A stretch of 64,000 bases of DNA from Halobaculum sp. XH14 (GCF_032116555.1 NZ_CP134949.1:3224001-3288000); one strand, 5' to 3'; shown: positions 16,022 through 24,908, counted from the stretch's first letter. Translations and numbers: made by a program. Notes: generated from the sequence alone by a model not told the origin.

Positions 16022-16446
16022 GCCGCGTCGACCATCTCGCCGGTCTCCGAGATAATCTCGTCGATCGCCTCGCGGTCGGCATCCAGCCCGAGCAGCCGCG
16101 CGATCCGCATGATGCTCACGTGGTACACCGTCTGCACGCCGGGTTCCTCCTCCCGGATGACGACGTTGCAGGGGAACAGCGCGCCGAGCCGTCCGTCGGT
16201 CGCGTCGAGCGCGCGGTCGGCCATCGCCGGGTTGCACGCGCCGAGGACGTAGTACGGGTCGCGGTCGGCGTCCACCTTCTCGTTCAGCAACTCCGCGGGC
16301 GAGAACTCGACGGGAACCCCGAACCCGTGGCGCTCGAACGTCTCGCGGACGTGCTCGATCGCCTCCTCGTGGTCGAGTTCCAGCCTCGCGCGTTTCTCGC
16401 CGACGTCGCCCGAGGAGACGGCCTCGGGATCGAACGGGAGCGTCAT
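15997..16446 (-). CDS. DUF302 domain protein
   Basis: A 149-residue cytoplasmic protein with the DUF302 fold: FERHGFGVPVEFSPAELLNEKVD, YYVLGACNPAMADRALDATDG and the heme/metal-proximal LFPCNVVIREEEPGVQTVYHVS. DUF302 proteins have an unclear biochemical role; some are linked to oxidative or metal stress. The cysteine pair (GACNP and FPCNV) is characteristic of the family. No operon partner is evident. Confidence 0.85.
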   Translation of the reverse strand: MTLPFDPEAVSSGDVGEKRARLELDHEEAIEHVRETFERHGFGVPVEFSPAELLNEKVDADRDPYYVLGACNPAMADRALDATDGRLGALFPCNVVIREEEPGVQTVYHVSIMRIARLLGLDADREAIDEIISETGEMVDAAYGDLDSV

Positions 16447-16477
16447 GACCCGCGGTTCGGGACGGGTCCGGAAAAGG

Positions 16478-16768
16478 TTACTCGGCGGTCTCGACGGGGC
16501 CGCGACCGACGGCGTCCTCGACGGCCGAGACGAACGTCTGTCGGCGGTCGAAGTACGTCACGTCCACCGCTTCGAGCACGTCGGCCAGTTCGCAGGGGCC
16601 GTCGGGCGTCCGGACGGTCGCGTCGCCCTCCTTCTCGACGATGCGGGACTTCTCCTGGGGCCAGGTGAGCCGCGAGGCGACCCGGGCGACCGGCGCGCCC
16701 TCGACGGCGGGGCCCTCGCTGAGTTCGACGGCGGGCTCTTCCGGCTCCTCGGATTCGTCGTCAGCCAT
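16478..16768 (-). CDS. DUF5789-like small protein
   Basis: A 96-residue acidic protein. The N-terminal 24 residues are Glu/Pro-rich and disordered. The body reads RLTWPQEKSRIVEKEGDATV, GPCELADVLEAVDVTYFDRR and QTFVSAVEDAVG, the typical pattern of a small haloarchaeal family I know as DUF5789. It probably forms a compact DNA- or protein-binding domain. Function is unknown. It is transcribed divergently from the DUF7139-like gene. Confidence 0.8.
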   Translation of the reverse strand: MADDESEEPEEPAVELSEGPAVEGAPVARVASRLTWPQEKSRIVEKEGDATVRTPDGPCELADVLEAVDVTYFDRRQTFVSAVEDAVGRGPVETAE

Positions 16769-16950
16769 GAACGACGGTTCGAAAGCGGCCCGTGTAATCC
16801 TTTCCGTTCGCGGCGTCTCGGCGGCGTCGGCGACCCCTCACGGTCGGGCACCCGACCCCGTCGGCCGGCCGTGAACGGGTCGACTCCGGCTCCGACGGGC
16901 ATCGCCGCGTCTGACATACTGTTTTGTGTGATGCTCTCATAGACCGGGTC

Positions 16951-17976
16951 ATGACCAGTTTGGGGGAGGTGTACGAGGGCAAGGTGGGGGAGTACGCCAC
17001 CCTCCGGCGACTGTATCTCGGGGTCGGGTTGTTCCTCCTCGGCGCGCTTCTCGTCATCTGTGGCATCGTCGTCGCGTCGACGGACGTCGCCATCGGCGCG
17101 CTCGGCCTCGCCGGTGCCCGGCAGTACGGCGGCGTGCTCGGCGGCCTCGGCGTCCCGGCGGTGTTTCTCGGCATCTTCACGGTCCTCCCCACCGGGCGAC
17201 GAACGCGAGCCGCGGCCGTCATCGGCGCCGGCGTCGCGGTGCTGGGCGTCGCCCTGTTCGCACACGCGTACCCGTGTCAGTGGTCCGGCTCGAACTGCGG
17301 CGCGGGGCTCGTCGACCTCACGCTCCCGACCGCTGCGGTGTACTTCGTCGGCACCATCACGACGTTCTGGTGTCTGTTCGTCGGCGTCGCCAACTTCAAG
17401 TCGCGCAACGACCCCGGCGGCACCGTTCGCCTGCAGGTGACGCGCGAGGGCGAGACCGAGATCATCGAGGTCCCGGCCTCCCAGGTCTCGGAGGTCGACG
17501 GCGCGAAGGGCGCGATGGGTCAGTTCGGCGGCGTCGGCTTCATGGGCTCGACCCCGGACGGCGACGTCGACACCCAGACCAACCGCCGACGGGCGGAGGA
17601 GCGCGGGCGCGAATCCGAACTCGACTCGACCGTCAGCGACGGCGGGGCCTCCGCGAGGAACGTCCAGCACCTCCGCGAGGAGGGCGGATCGGCGTCGGGG
17701 TCGCGTTCCGGCGGCGCCGACCGGTCGGGACCGACCGCGGCGACGACCGCGCCCGACTCCCCATCGTCCGGTCCGAGCGGGCCGACCGCCGGGGGGACGG
17801 CAGGGTCCGCCGGCGGCGACTCGGCGGGCAGATCGCGGAACGCCGGCGACGCGTACTGCGGGTCCTGCGGCCACTTCCAGTACGTCCGGACCGAGAACGG
17901 CATGCAGCCCTACTGCGGCCTCCACGACGACCTCATGGACGACATGGAGGCCTGCGAGGAGTGGAACCCCCGGTAA
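16951..17976 (+). CDS. Membrane protein with C-terminal cysteine motif (DUF7139-like)
   Basis: A 341-residue protein starting MTSLGEVYEGKVGEYATLRR. Four hydrophobic segments lie in residues about 22-150. A cytoplasmic beta-like stretch follows (VRLQVTREGETEIIEVPASQV) and a long Ser/Gly-rich acidic linker (about 205-300). The tail carries YCGSCGHFQYVR and PYCGLHDDLMDDMEACEEW, which looks like a four-cysteine metal or iron-sulfur site. No enzymatic domain is recognised. The family assignment is from memory; the topology and cysteine motif are seen directly. Confidence 0.75.
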   Translation: MTSLGEVYEGKVGEYATLRRLYLGVGLFLLGALLVICGIVVASTDVAIGALGLAGARQYGGVLGGLGVPAVFLGIFTVLPTGRRTRAAAVIGAGVAVLGVALFAHAYPCQWSGSNCGAGLVDLTLPTAAVYFVGTITTFWCLFVGVANFKSRNDPGGTVRLQVTREGETEIIEVPASQVSEVDGAKGAMGQFGGVGFMGSTPDGDVDTQTNRRRAEERGRESELDSTVSDGGASARNVQHLREEGGSASGSRSGGADRSGPTAATTAPDSPSSGPSGPTAGGTAGSAGGDSAGRSRNAGDAYCGSCGHFQYVRTENGMQPYCGLHDDLMDDMEACEEWNPR

Positions 17977-18142
17977 GGCGGGGGCAGCCCCGTCAGAACG
18001 GCTCCTCGATCCGGGTCCGGGCCTCGTCCCGGTCGCCTCCCACCCGGAAGCACTACCCGCCGGCGGGACGGCGCCGGAGTTCCTCGTCCGCGAGACCGTC
18101 AGGCACGTAATCCCGGGTGCGGTCCGAATCGGGGGCGGACCG

Positions 18143-19918
18143 TCAGCCGTCGAGGAACTCGCGCAGGCCCTCCGGATCGAGCGCGTTCACGACGTCCGCC
18201 GGTTCGGCCCAGCCGCGTCTGGCGGTGTGGACGCCGTAGCGGACGTACTCGAACTCCGCGGGCGAGTGGGCGTCCGTGTTGATCGCGACCGGCGCGCCCG
18301 CCTCGACCGCGGCGCGGACGCCGTCGCCGTTGACGTCGAGCCGCGCCGGGTTGGCGTTCACCTCGATGGCGGTGTCGGCTGTCGCCGCCGCCTCGGCGAG
18401 TCGCTCGAAGTCGACGTCCAGCCCGGCGCGCTCGTTGATGAGCCGGCCGGTCGGGTGACCGAGCACGTCCACGTGCGGGTGTTCGACCGCGCGGACCAGC
18501 CGCTCGGTCGCCTCGCCCTGGCCGAGCGCCGCGTGCGGGGAGGCGATCACGAGGTCGAGTTCGGCGAGCAGGTCGTCGCTCGTCGTCACGTCGCCGTCGG
18601 CGTCGACGTTCGCCTCGACGCCGTGGAACACGGCGATGTCGCTCCCTTCGCGGACCTGCTCGACCTCGGCGGCCTGCTCGCGCACGTCCTCGTCCGACAG
18701 CCCCGCGTCGCCGAACACGCCGGGTCCCTCGGCGTGGTCGGTCACGCAGTGGTAGTCGTACCCCCGCTCGGCGGCGGCATCGACCATCTCTTCGATCGTG
18801 TTGGCCCCGTCCGACCACTCGGTATGGGTGTGCAGGTCGCCCCTGACGTCGGCCTCCACGAGCAGGTCGGGCAACTCGCCGTCGAGCGCGGCCTGAACTT
18901 CGCCCGTGTCCCGCCGGATCTCGGGCGGAAAGACGGGCAGGTCGAGCGGTTCGTACACCTCGGCCTCCGTCGCCCCGCCGAGGCGCTCTCCCGCCCGCTG
19001 GTCGGGGTCGTCGGTTCCGCCGGACTCCGTCCGGCTCTCCGAGGCGCTCCGCGCCTCGCTGACGTCGAAGATGCCGTACTCGTTCATCTTCAGCCCCCTG
19101 TCGACCGCGAGGTTGCGGACACGGACGTTGTGCGCCTTCGACCCGGTGAAGTACTGGAGGGCGGCGCCGTACTCGTCGGGAACGACGACCCGGAGGTCGA
19201 CCCGGACGCCGTCCGCGCGGACGCTCGCCTTCTGGTCGCCGGCCTCGATGACGTCGTCCGCGGCCGACCAGTCGGTGAAGGCGTCCACCACGGCGGGGCC
19301 GGCCTCGCTGGCGACGAGCACGTCCACGTCGCCGATGGTGTCCTTCCACCGCCGGATGGAGCCGGCGACCTCGGCCTCCGCCACCGCGTCGGCGCCGCGC
19401 AGGTACGCCAGGGCGTCGTCCGCGAGCGGCCGGGCGACGCCGAGCCGCTGGCGCTCGCCCGCCTGTCTGGCGAACGCGACGTTCTCCAGGATGTTCTCCT
19501 CGGTCTTCGGGCCGAACCCCTTCACCTGCTGAATCTCACCCGCCTCGGCGGCCGCTTCGAGTTCGTCCAGCGTCGTGATCCCAAGTTCCTCGTACAGCGT
19601 GCCGACCGTCTTCGGGCCGACGCCCTCGACCCGCGTCAGGGCGACCATGTCGACCGGGAGGTCGGCGCGGAGTTCCTCGAGTTCCTCGATCTCGCCGGTC
19701 TCGACGTACTCGACGATCTTGCTCGCGATGGCGTCGCCGACCTGGTCGATCTCCGCGACCGCGTCCTCGCCCTCGGCGGCCATGTCCTCGATCGCCCGCG
19801 GGTGGTCGCGGACGTTGTCCGCGGCCCGCCTGTACGCGTTCGGCTTGTAGGCGACGTCCCGAGCCTCCAGCAGGTCCGCGAACTCCTCCAGCAGCGCGGC
19901 GACCTCTGCGTTCCTCAT
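18143..19918 (-). CDS. polX: Family X DNA polymerase with C-terminal PHP domain
   Basis: Gap-filling DNA polymerase for base-excision repair, 591 residues. Helix-hairpin-helix elements are at about 58-75, 95-112 and 132-146 (VEGVGPKTVGTLYEELG, VKGFGPKTEENILENV). The polymerase site has GSIRRWKDTIGDVDVLV with D197 and D199, and the third acid D241 (VDLRVV), then YFTGSKAHNVRVRNLA. A linker of about 40 residues leads to the PHP exonuclease-type domain: DLHTHTEWSDG (H363, H365), VTDHAEG, HGVEANVDADG, HAALGQ, GHPTGR and NTDAHSP. The full PHP ligand set suggests an active 3'-5' exonuclease or AP-lyase. Confidence 0.96.
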   Translation of the reverse strand: MRNAEVAALLEEFADLLEARDVAYKPNAYRRAADNVRDHPRAIEDMAAEGEDAVAEIDQVGDAIASKIVEYVETGEIEELEELRADLPVDMVALTRVEGVGPKTVGTLYEELGITTLDELEAAAEAGEIQQVKGFGPKTEENILENVAFARQAGERQRLGVARPLADDALAYLRGADAVAEAEVAGSIRRWKDTIGDVDVLVASEAGPAVVDAFTDWSAADDVIEAGDQKASVRADGVRVDLRVVVPDEYGAALQYFTGSKAHNVRVRNLAVDRGLKMNEYGIFDVSEARSASESRTESGGTDDPDQRAGERLGGATEAEVYEPLDLPVFPPEIRRDTGEVQAALDGELPDLLVEADVRGDLHTHTEWSDGANTIEEMVDAAAERGYDYHCVTDHAEGPGVFGDAGLSDEDVREQAAEVEQVREGSDIAVFHGVEANVDADGDVTTSDDLLAELDLVIASPHAALGQGEATERLVRAVEHPHVDVLGHPTGRLINERAGLDVDFERLAEAAATADTAIEVNANPARLDVNGDGVRAAVEAGAPVAINTDAHSPAEFEYVRYGVHTARRGWAEPADVVNALDPEGLREFLDG

Positions 19919-19989
19919 CGGTGGTGTCTCCGCGCGGACGGGACTTAGAACGACGGGCCGAGTCGGGGCGGGGGGACGTGCGGCCCGCT

Positions 19990-20439
19990 CTATCGTCCGC
20001 CTCGCCCGCCGCGGCGGCCGCTCGACTCGTCCTGCCCGAGCGCCTTCTTCAGGAAGCGCATCCAGCGCTTCCGGTCCATCGCCTCCTGACGTTCGGCCTC
20101 CGCCTCGACGTCGCCGGACCTGAGCCCTTCGAGCGCTTCCAGCGCACGGTCGATGCCGATGACGCCCGCGACGAGTTCCTCGCCCGTGGCGAAGTCGACC
20201 TCGTTCTCCTCGATGGGTTCGAGCCGCTCGATGCGCTCGCGGCGGAGGTTTCGCTTGGCCCGCTCGACGCGCTCACGTTCCCCGTCGGGGACGGTGTCGC
20301 GGCGCTTGATCTCGAAGACGAACTCCCGCAGGTTGATCTGCTCCCCCTGGATCTCGATCTCGTCAGGGATGTCCGCGCCGATGGTGGCGGTCTCGCGGTT
20401 GACGCGTTCGAGGAGCTGCTTCTGTTCGTAGGGCTGCAC
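19990..20439 (-). CDS. DUF5788-like protein
   Basis: A 149-residue highly charged helical protein, starting MQPYEQKQLLERVNRE. It contains IPDEIEIQGEQINLREFVFE and a long Arg/Glu helix (VPDGERERVERAKRNLRRER), ending in a Gly/Arg tail. No catalytic residues or membrane segments are seen. I recognise the pattern as a haloarchaeal DUF5788-type family. It may be co-transcribed with nothing else: polX lies downstream with a 71-bp gap in the same orientation. Confidence 0.75.
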   Translation of the reverse strand: MQPYEQKQLLERVNRETATIGADIPDEIEIQGEQINLREFVFEIKRRDTVPDGERERVERAKRNLRRERIERLEPIEENEVDFATGEELVAGVIGIDRALEALEGLRSGDVEAEAERQEAMDRKRWMRFLKKALGQDESSGRRGGRGGR

Positions 20440-21458
20440 TTCTGGTACTGGGTTCGCGGTTCAGGGGTTTTTGTGTGTCGTTGCTCGTTCGGTTCTGCCG
20501 GGGACGTTGGGTCACTGGGTTGACGACCGTCTTGAAGGTCCCCACGGCTCTCGGCTTGAGAGTTGGTTCGGTTGGTGTGGCGACCGCCTCGAAAGCCCCC
20601 GCGGCGCTCGACTCGGTGCGGCCGCTGCGCTCCTGTCGTTCGAAAGGCGCTTTGCGCCTTTCGTGATGCCGTCGGATTCCGGTGGAATCCGACTGCTGAC
20701 GGGAAACCACCGGTTTCCCGTACTGACGAAAATCTTCGATTTTCGAACCACGGTGCTTGACGGTCCGCGCCGACGGAAGACTCGCTGCGCTCGACTTCCG
20801 AATTCTCGTTCGTTCCTGCATCGCTCACGAGAACGTCCCCGAGAACCGCGGCCCCTTTCAGTCCCACCCACACCGCACGGCACCGCCCAGCACCTCATCC
20901 TCCCCAGCCTCCTGCGCTCCTCGGCACGCTCACGCCGTTCGCGAGCCTGCGGTGCTCGTCCCTCGCGCGAGTTGGCCGCGCATGAAGCGCGGCCACCGCG
21001 CGCCACGTGGCTTGCCTACCCGAGTGCGGTGGCGCGTGCCGGCGGGCCTCAGTGCCCGCCGGATGCGCGCGAGGGATGAGTGAAGGGAGGCGAGCGGAGC
21101 GAGGCGACCGAGCGAATCGGCTGGGGAGGCGTGTGGCTGTGCCGTGCGGTGCGGTGACGGTGGGTGGGACTGAAAGGGGCCGGCTGGGTACGCGAACCCC
21201 GGACCCGCAAGCACCGGAAGGAGCGAACGTAGTGAGCGGCTGAGGAGCGCAGCGCGGTCCGCGGGAGCGTACCCAGCCGGGGGCTTTCGAGGCAGTCGCC
21301 ACACCAACCGAACCAGCTATCGAACCGGGCGCGGAGGGTAATTCGGCGGCCGGCACCGCGATACTGCCCGACGGAACTCCGTCCAACCGAAATCAGACGA
21401 CTCCCTCACGGGCGAGTAAGCCTCCGAAACCCGAACCCGACGAACCCGAAACACCCGA
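20440..21458. repeat. One-kilobase gene-free segment of nested inverted repeats
   Basis: No credible gene is present. A 40-bp arm at 20562-20601 (ending CGCCTCGAAAGCCCCC) is repeated inverted at about 21282-21322. A second pair, CGGCCCCTTTCAGTCCCACCC at about 20849-20869 and its complement near 21162-21183, lies inside the first. A string of four short hairpins sits at 20641-20745. The open frames covering this region run through the hairpins on both strands, so they are unlikely to be proteins. Confidence 0.7.
20641..20745. repeat. Four consecutive perfect hairpins
   Basis: Hairpins at 20641-20663 (CGAAAGGCGC/GCGCCTTTCG), 20671-20693 (GTCGGATTCC/GGAATCCGAC) and 20699-20721 (ACGGGAAACC/GGTTTCCCGT) each have a 10-bp stem. 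The one at 20727-20745 (CGAAAATC/GATTTTCG) has 8. Every loop is 3 nt and the spacers are 5-7 nt. All stems are perfect and none shares its sequence with another. Confidence 0.9.
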
Positions 21459-21460
21459 AT

Positions 21461-21468
21461 CCTTAATG
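21461..21468 (+). promoter_or_regulatory. TATA-like element of the mutase gene
   Basis: CCTTAATG lies 25-32 bp upstream of ATG 21493, supporting that codon as a leaderless start and arguing against the ATG at 21466, which overlaps the element. Confidence 0.55.
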
Positions 21469-21492
21469 AGCGCACGGCGAATTCACCTACCC

Positions 21493-23196
21493 ATGTACGA
21501 CGAGGAGGACCTCGCCGAGATCCGCGAGGCCCGCGAGGAGTGGGAGGCCGAGACCCGCGACCCGGCGCTCGACGCCCACGGCGAGCGGAAGGAGCGGTTC
21601 GCCACCGTCTCGAACCTCGAGATCGAGGACCTCTACACGCCCGAGGACGTCGCCGACGTCGACTACGACGAGGACATCGGCTTCCCCGGCGAGGAGCCGT
21701 ACACCCGCGGCCCGTACCCGACGATGTACCGCGGGCGGACGTGGACGATGCGCCAGTTCGCGGGCTTTGGCACCGCCGAGGAGACGAACGAACGCTTCCA
21801 CTATCTCATCGAGAACGGCCAGACCGGCCTCTCGACGGCGTTCGACATGCCCTCGCTGATGGGCAAGGACTCGGACGACCCGCTCTCGGACGGCGAGGTC
21901 GGCAAGGAGGGCGTCGCGGTCGACACGCTGCGCGACATGGAGATCCTCTTCGACGGCATCGACGTCGGCGACGTCTCCACCTCGTTCACGATCAACCCGA
22001 GCGCGCCCGTCATCTTCGCCATGTACGTCGCGCTCGCGGACCAGCAGGGCGTCCCCCGCGAGCAACTGCGGGGCACCTTCCAGAACGACATGCTGAAGGA
22101 GTTCATCGCCCAGAAGGAGTGGGTCATCCCGCCCGAGCCGTCGCTCGATCTGGTCACCGACACCGTCGAGTTCGCCATCGACCAGACGCCGGGCATCTAC
22201 CCCATCTCGGTGTCGGGCTACCACATCCGGGAGGCCGGCTCGACCGCGGTCCAGGAGCTCGCCTTCACCCTCGCGGACGGCTTCGCGTACGTGGAGGACG
22301 CCCGGGAGCGCGGGCTCGACGTCGACGAGGTCGCGCCACAGCTCTCCTTCTTCTTCAACTCGCACAACTCCATCTTCGAGGAGGTCGCCAAGTTCCGCGC
22401 CGCACGGCGCGTCTACGCCCGGATCATGGACGAGTGGTACGGCGCGGAGGCCGAGGCGGCAAAGCGGCTAAAGTTCCACACCCAGACGGCCGGCCAGTCG
22501 CTCACGGCCCAGCAGCCGCTCAACAACATCGTCCGCGTCACCATCCAGGCGCTCGCGGGCGTGCTCGGCGGGACGCAGTCGCTGCACACGAACTCCTTCG
22601 ACGAGGCGCTCGCGCTGCCCGGCGAGGAGGCCGTCCGCGTGGCGCTGCGCACCCAGCAGATCATCGCCGAGGAGTCGGGTGCGGCCGACTCGGTCGACCC
22701 GCTCGCCGGCTCGTTCATGGTCGAGTCCCTGACCGACCAGGTCGCAGAGCGGACGATGGACTACCTGGAGGAACTCAGGGGGATGGGCGACGGCTCGGTC
22801 AGGGACGGCGTGCTGGCCGGCATCGAGCAGGGCTTCTTCCACCGCGAGATCCAGGAGGCGTCCTACGAGTACCAGGAGCGCGTCGAGGAGGGCGAGGAGG
22901 TCGTCGTCGGCGTCAACAAGTACGCCGTCGACGAGGACCCGGACACGGACCTGCTCCACGTCGACGAGGAGACACAGGAGCGCCAGCTCGACCGGCTCGC
23001 CGAGGTGAAAGCCGAGCGCGACGACGACGCGGTCGAGGCGGCGCTCGCGGAGCTGGACGAGGCCATCGAGCACGACGAGAACGTCATGCCGGTGCTCGTC
23101 GACGCCGTGAAGACGTACGCGACGATGGGCGAGATCATGGACGTGTTCGAGCGCCACTACGGCGCGTACCGCGAGAAGATCGGACTCGCGTCGTAA
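21493..23196 (+). CDS. mcmA: Methylmalonyl-CoA mutase, large (catalytic) subunit
   Basis: Catalyses B12-dependent interconversion of methylmalonyl-CoA and succinyl-CoA. The 567-residue protein is the substrate-binding TIM-barrel part only: YTRGPYPTMYRGRTWTMRQF, STAFDMPSLMGKDSDDP, TSFTINPSAPVIFAMY, SVSGYHIREAGSTAVQELAF and AQQPLNNIVRVTIQALAG. The C-terminal DxHxxG cobalamin domain is absent, so a separate small subunit must be supplied from elsewhere. The start at MYDEEDLAEI is chosen because a TATA-like element overlaps the earlier ATG. The cobalamin pathway genes at 54682-63519 supply its cofactor. Confidence 0.95.
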   Translation: MYDEEDLAEIREAREEWEAETRDPALDAHGERKERFATVSNLEIEDLYTPEDVADVDYDEDIGFPGEEPYTRGPYPTMYRGRTWTMRQFAGFGTAEETNERFHYLIENGQTGLSTAFDMPSLMGKDSDDPLSDGEVGKEGVAVDTLRDMEILFDGIDVGDVSTSFTINPSAPVIFAMYVALADQQGVPREQLRGTFQNDMLKEFIAQKEWVIPPEPSLDLVTDTVEFAIDQTPGIYPISVSGYHIREAGSTAVQELAFTLADGFAYVEDARERGLDVDEVAPQLSFFFNSHNSIFEEVAKFRAARRVYARIMDEWYGAEAEAAKRLKFHTQTAGQSLTAQQPLNNIVRVTIQALAGVLGGTQSLHTNSFDEALALPGEEAVRVALRTQQIIAEESGAADSVDPLAGSFMVESLTDQVAERTMDYLEELRGMGDGSVRDGVLAGIEQGFFHREIQEASYEYQERVEEGEEVVVGVNKYAVDEDPDTDLLHVDEETQERQLDRLAEVKAERDDDAVEAALAELDEAIEHDENVMPVLVDAVKTYATMGEIMDVFERHYGAYREKIGLAS

Positions 23197-23562
23197 GACC
23201 GGCCGTCGCTGACAGGACCGTTCTTCGAGAAGCGGGTCGGGTTGTCTGCTGGCCCGGGTCCGAGGCGATGGTCCAGCGAGGGTGGACGTGTCAGAGTGCC
23301 GTCCGTCAGGTCCGAGGTTCGTCGCGGGACCACGTCCGGTCGGGCGGGAGTCGAGTCGCCCGCGCCGGACGACCAGCAGCGCCGCACGATGCGGCGACGG
23401 CCGTGGTACGTCGGCCGTCGACCCGCACGTGTGGATCGACCGGTGCGCCTAATCAGGATTGTCCGACCTCTCTCCGAATTCTCCCCAAAATCCGTCGAAA
23501 CTCCCACGAAGAACCGGGTCGTGTCGGTGGACTTACGAGCACGCCGACTGCAGGCACGCTCG
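23197..23562. other. Gene-free spacer downstream of the mutase
   Basis: About 365 bp without a supported gene. Open frames exist on both strands but have no recognisable similarity and irregular codon character. The composition drops in GC near 23450-23510, just before the regulator remnant. Confidence 0.4.
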
Positions 23563-23682
23563 ATGGAGGGCGTGCTGTGGTACGTGCTGACCGGGACACG
23601 CGGGGGCGAGAACCGCGTTCGTATCCTCCGCGCGCGACGGTACTGGGAGACGGTCGAGAAAATCATGGAGCGGGTCTGGTGA
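23563..23682 (+). pseudogene. Remnant of a winged-helix (ArsR-like) regulator with internal deletion
   Basis: The 39-codon frame reads MEGVLWYVLTGTRGGENRVR followed by ILRAR and then directly YWETVEKIMERVW and stop. The first part is the N-terminal helix of a common haloarchaeal winged-helix regulator family (VLTGTRGG-N-R-RI), and the last part resembles its C-terminal helix. The recognition helix and wing between them are missing. An in-frame deletion of most of the DNA-binding domain is the simplest explanation. It is followed by a decayed membrane-protein gene, the usual partner of such regulators. Confidence 0.65.
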
Positions 23683-23731
23683 CGCTGCACACGCCAATTT
23701 CGGAGAGAGTTTGCGGGGGCCACGGATATAG

Positions 23732-24046
23732 ATGGCGAGTGACATGAGTCTCCGGCTGACCGTGACGTGAGCCGCCGCGGTCCTCAACATCGTCCTCCTG
23801 CTGGGCCTGAGCTACGTCTGGGGCCGGAACTACTGGCGGATGCGGTCGAAACACACGCTGGGGCTCGCGGCGTTCGCGGTCGTCCTCCTCGCGGAGAACG
23901 CGCTCGCGCTGTACATCTTCTACTGGGACCCCGTGTTGAGCGACTGGATCGCCTCGTCGGCGCCCGTCGCCCACCGGGCCGTCGGCGCGCTTCGGCTGTT
24001 CGAGTTCGTCGCCATCGCGGCGCTGACCTGGGTCACCTGGGACTGA
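23732..24046 (+). pseudogene. DUF7521-like membrane protein gene with in-frame stop at codon 13
   Basis: From ATG 23732 the frame runs 12 codons to TGA at 23768-23770 and then continues open to 24046. The downstream part (AAAVLNIVLLLGLSYVWGRN, KHTLGLAAFAVVLLAENALA) aligns residue for residue with the intact 101-residue protein at 53135-53440, including the positions immediately after the stop. A later ATG at 23840 would give only 68 residues and lose the first membrane helix. Three membrane helices were encoded originally. Function of the family is unknown. Confidence 0.75.
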
Positions 24047-24098
24047 CTCCCCGACCGCCCGCGGGCTCTTCTGCCGCGTTCGCCGTACGACCGACGAG

Positions 24099-24908
24099 TC
24101 ACCGGAACACGTCGCCCGCGGTCCCGCCGTCGGCGCTCGCGCCGCTGCCGAACCGGAACCCGCCCGAATCCTCCTCGACGGTCATGCCGAGCATGTCCGG
24201 GCGGCGACGGAGCGAGTCGGCGACGGCGCGATAGCCGTTCGCCGCCTCGCTGTCGGGCGCGTACGCCACCGCCGGCTGGCCCGCGTCCTGTGACTCCGGA
24301 ATCGTCTCGTCGTGCGGGATGTGCCCGAGCAGGGGCGCGTCGAGGAAGGTGGCGATGCGTTTGGCCGGCGGCGACCGGCCGGTGCCCGACTTCGTGAGGA
24401 CGACGCCGCCGACGGGTGCGTCCGCCCGCTCGGCGACGGTCATCGTCTTGTCCGCGTCGCGCACCGACGCGACCCTGGGGGTCGAGACGAGCACCGAGGC
24501 GTCCGCGAGCCCCATGGGCACGACCGTCTCGCGGCTGACGCCCGCGCCGGTGTCGACGACGACGACGTCGTAGCGGGCCTTCAGCGCGTCGAGCGCGCCG
24601 GGAAAACGGTCGACGTCGGCGTTCACGAACCCGTCCAGCTCCGTGCCGCTCGGCACCACGTCGAACCCGCCCGGGGCGGGGTAGGTGGCCTCGACCACGC
24701 CGGTCGCGCCCGCGAGCACGTCGTGGAACGTCCGCCCGTCCGCCAGCTCGACGTCGAGAAAGTCGACCGCGTTCGCCATCGCCAGGTCGGCCTCCACCAC
24801 GGCGACGGCCCGGCCGTCCTCCGCGAGCGCGGCCGCGAGATTGAGACTCGTCGTCGTCTTGCCGACGCCGCCCTTCGCGCCGACGACGGCGAGTACCCGT
24901 CCGTCCAT
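24099..24908 (-). CDS. MinD/ParA-family ATPase
   Basis: Deviant Walker A ATPase of 269 residues with AKGGVGKTTTSLNLA (K12 to A25), switch I-like VVEADLAMANAVDFL and the Walker B/switch II VVVDTGAGVSRETV. Archaeal MinD paralogues position archaella, chemosensory arrays or other polar structures. Which it does here cannot be read from sequence. The C-terminal amphipathic helix of bacterial MinD is not evident; the tail is Gly/Ser-rich. The ATG at 24908 is preferred over GTG 24914. A TTTAAG element lies about 25 bp upstream on the minus strand. Confidence 0.9.
   Translation of the reverse strand: MDGRVLAVVGAKGGVGKTTTSLNLAAALAEDGRAVAVVEADLAMANAVDFLDVELADGRTFHDVLAGATGVVEATYPAPGGFDVVPSGTELDGFVNADVDRFPGALDALKARYDVVVVDTGAGVSRETVVPMGLADASVLVSTPRVASVRDADKTMTVAERADAPVGGVVLTKSGTGRSPPAKRIATFLDAPLLGHIPHDETIPESQDAGQPAVAYAPDSEAANGYRAVADSLRRRPDMLGMTVEEDSGGFRFGSGASADGGTAGDVFR

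Noticed and set aside
20471-21079. 202-residue ORF over the hairpin region
   Set aside because: It reads straight through perfect hairpins that are open on both strands, and has no domain; the region behaves as structured noncoding DNA.
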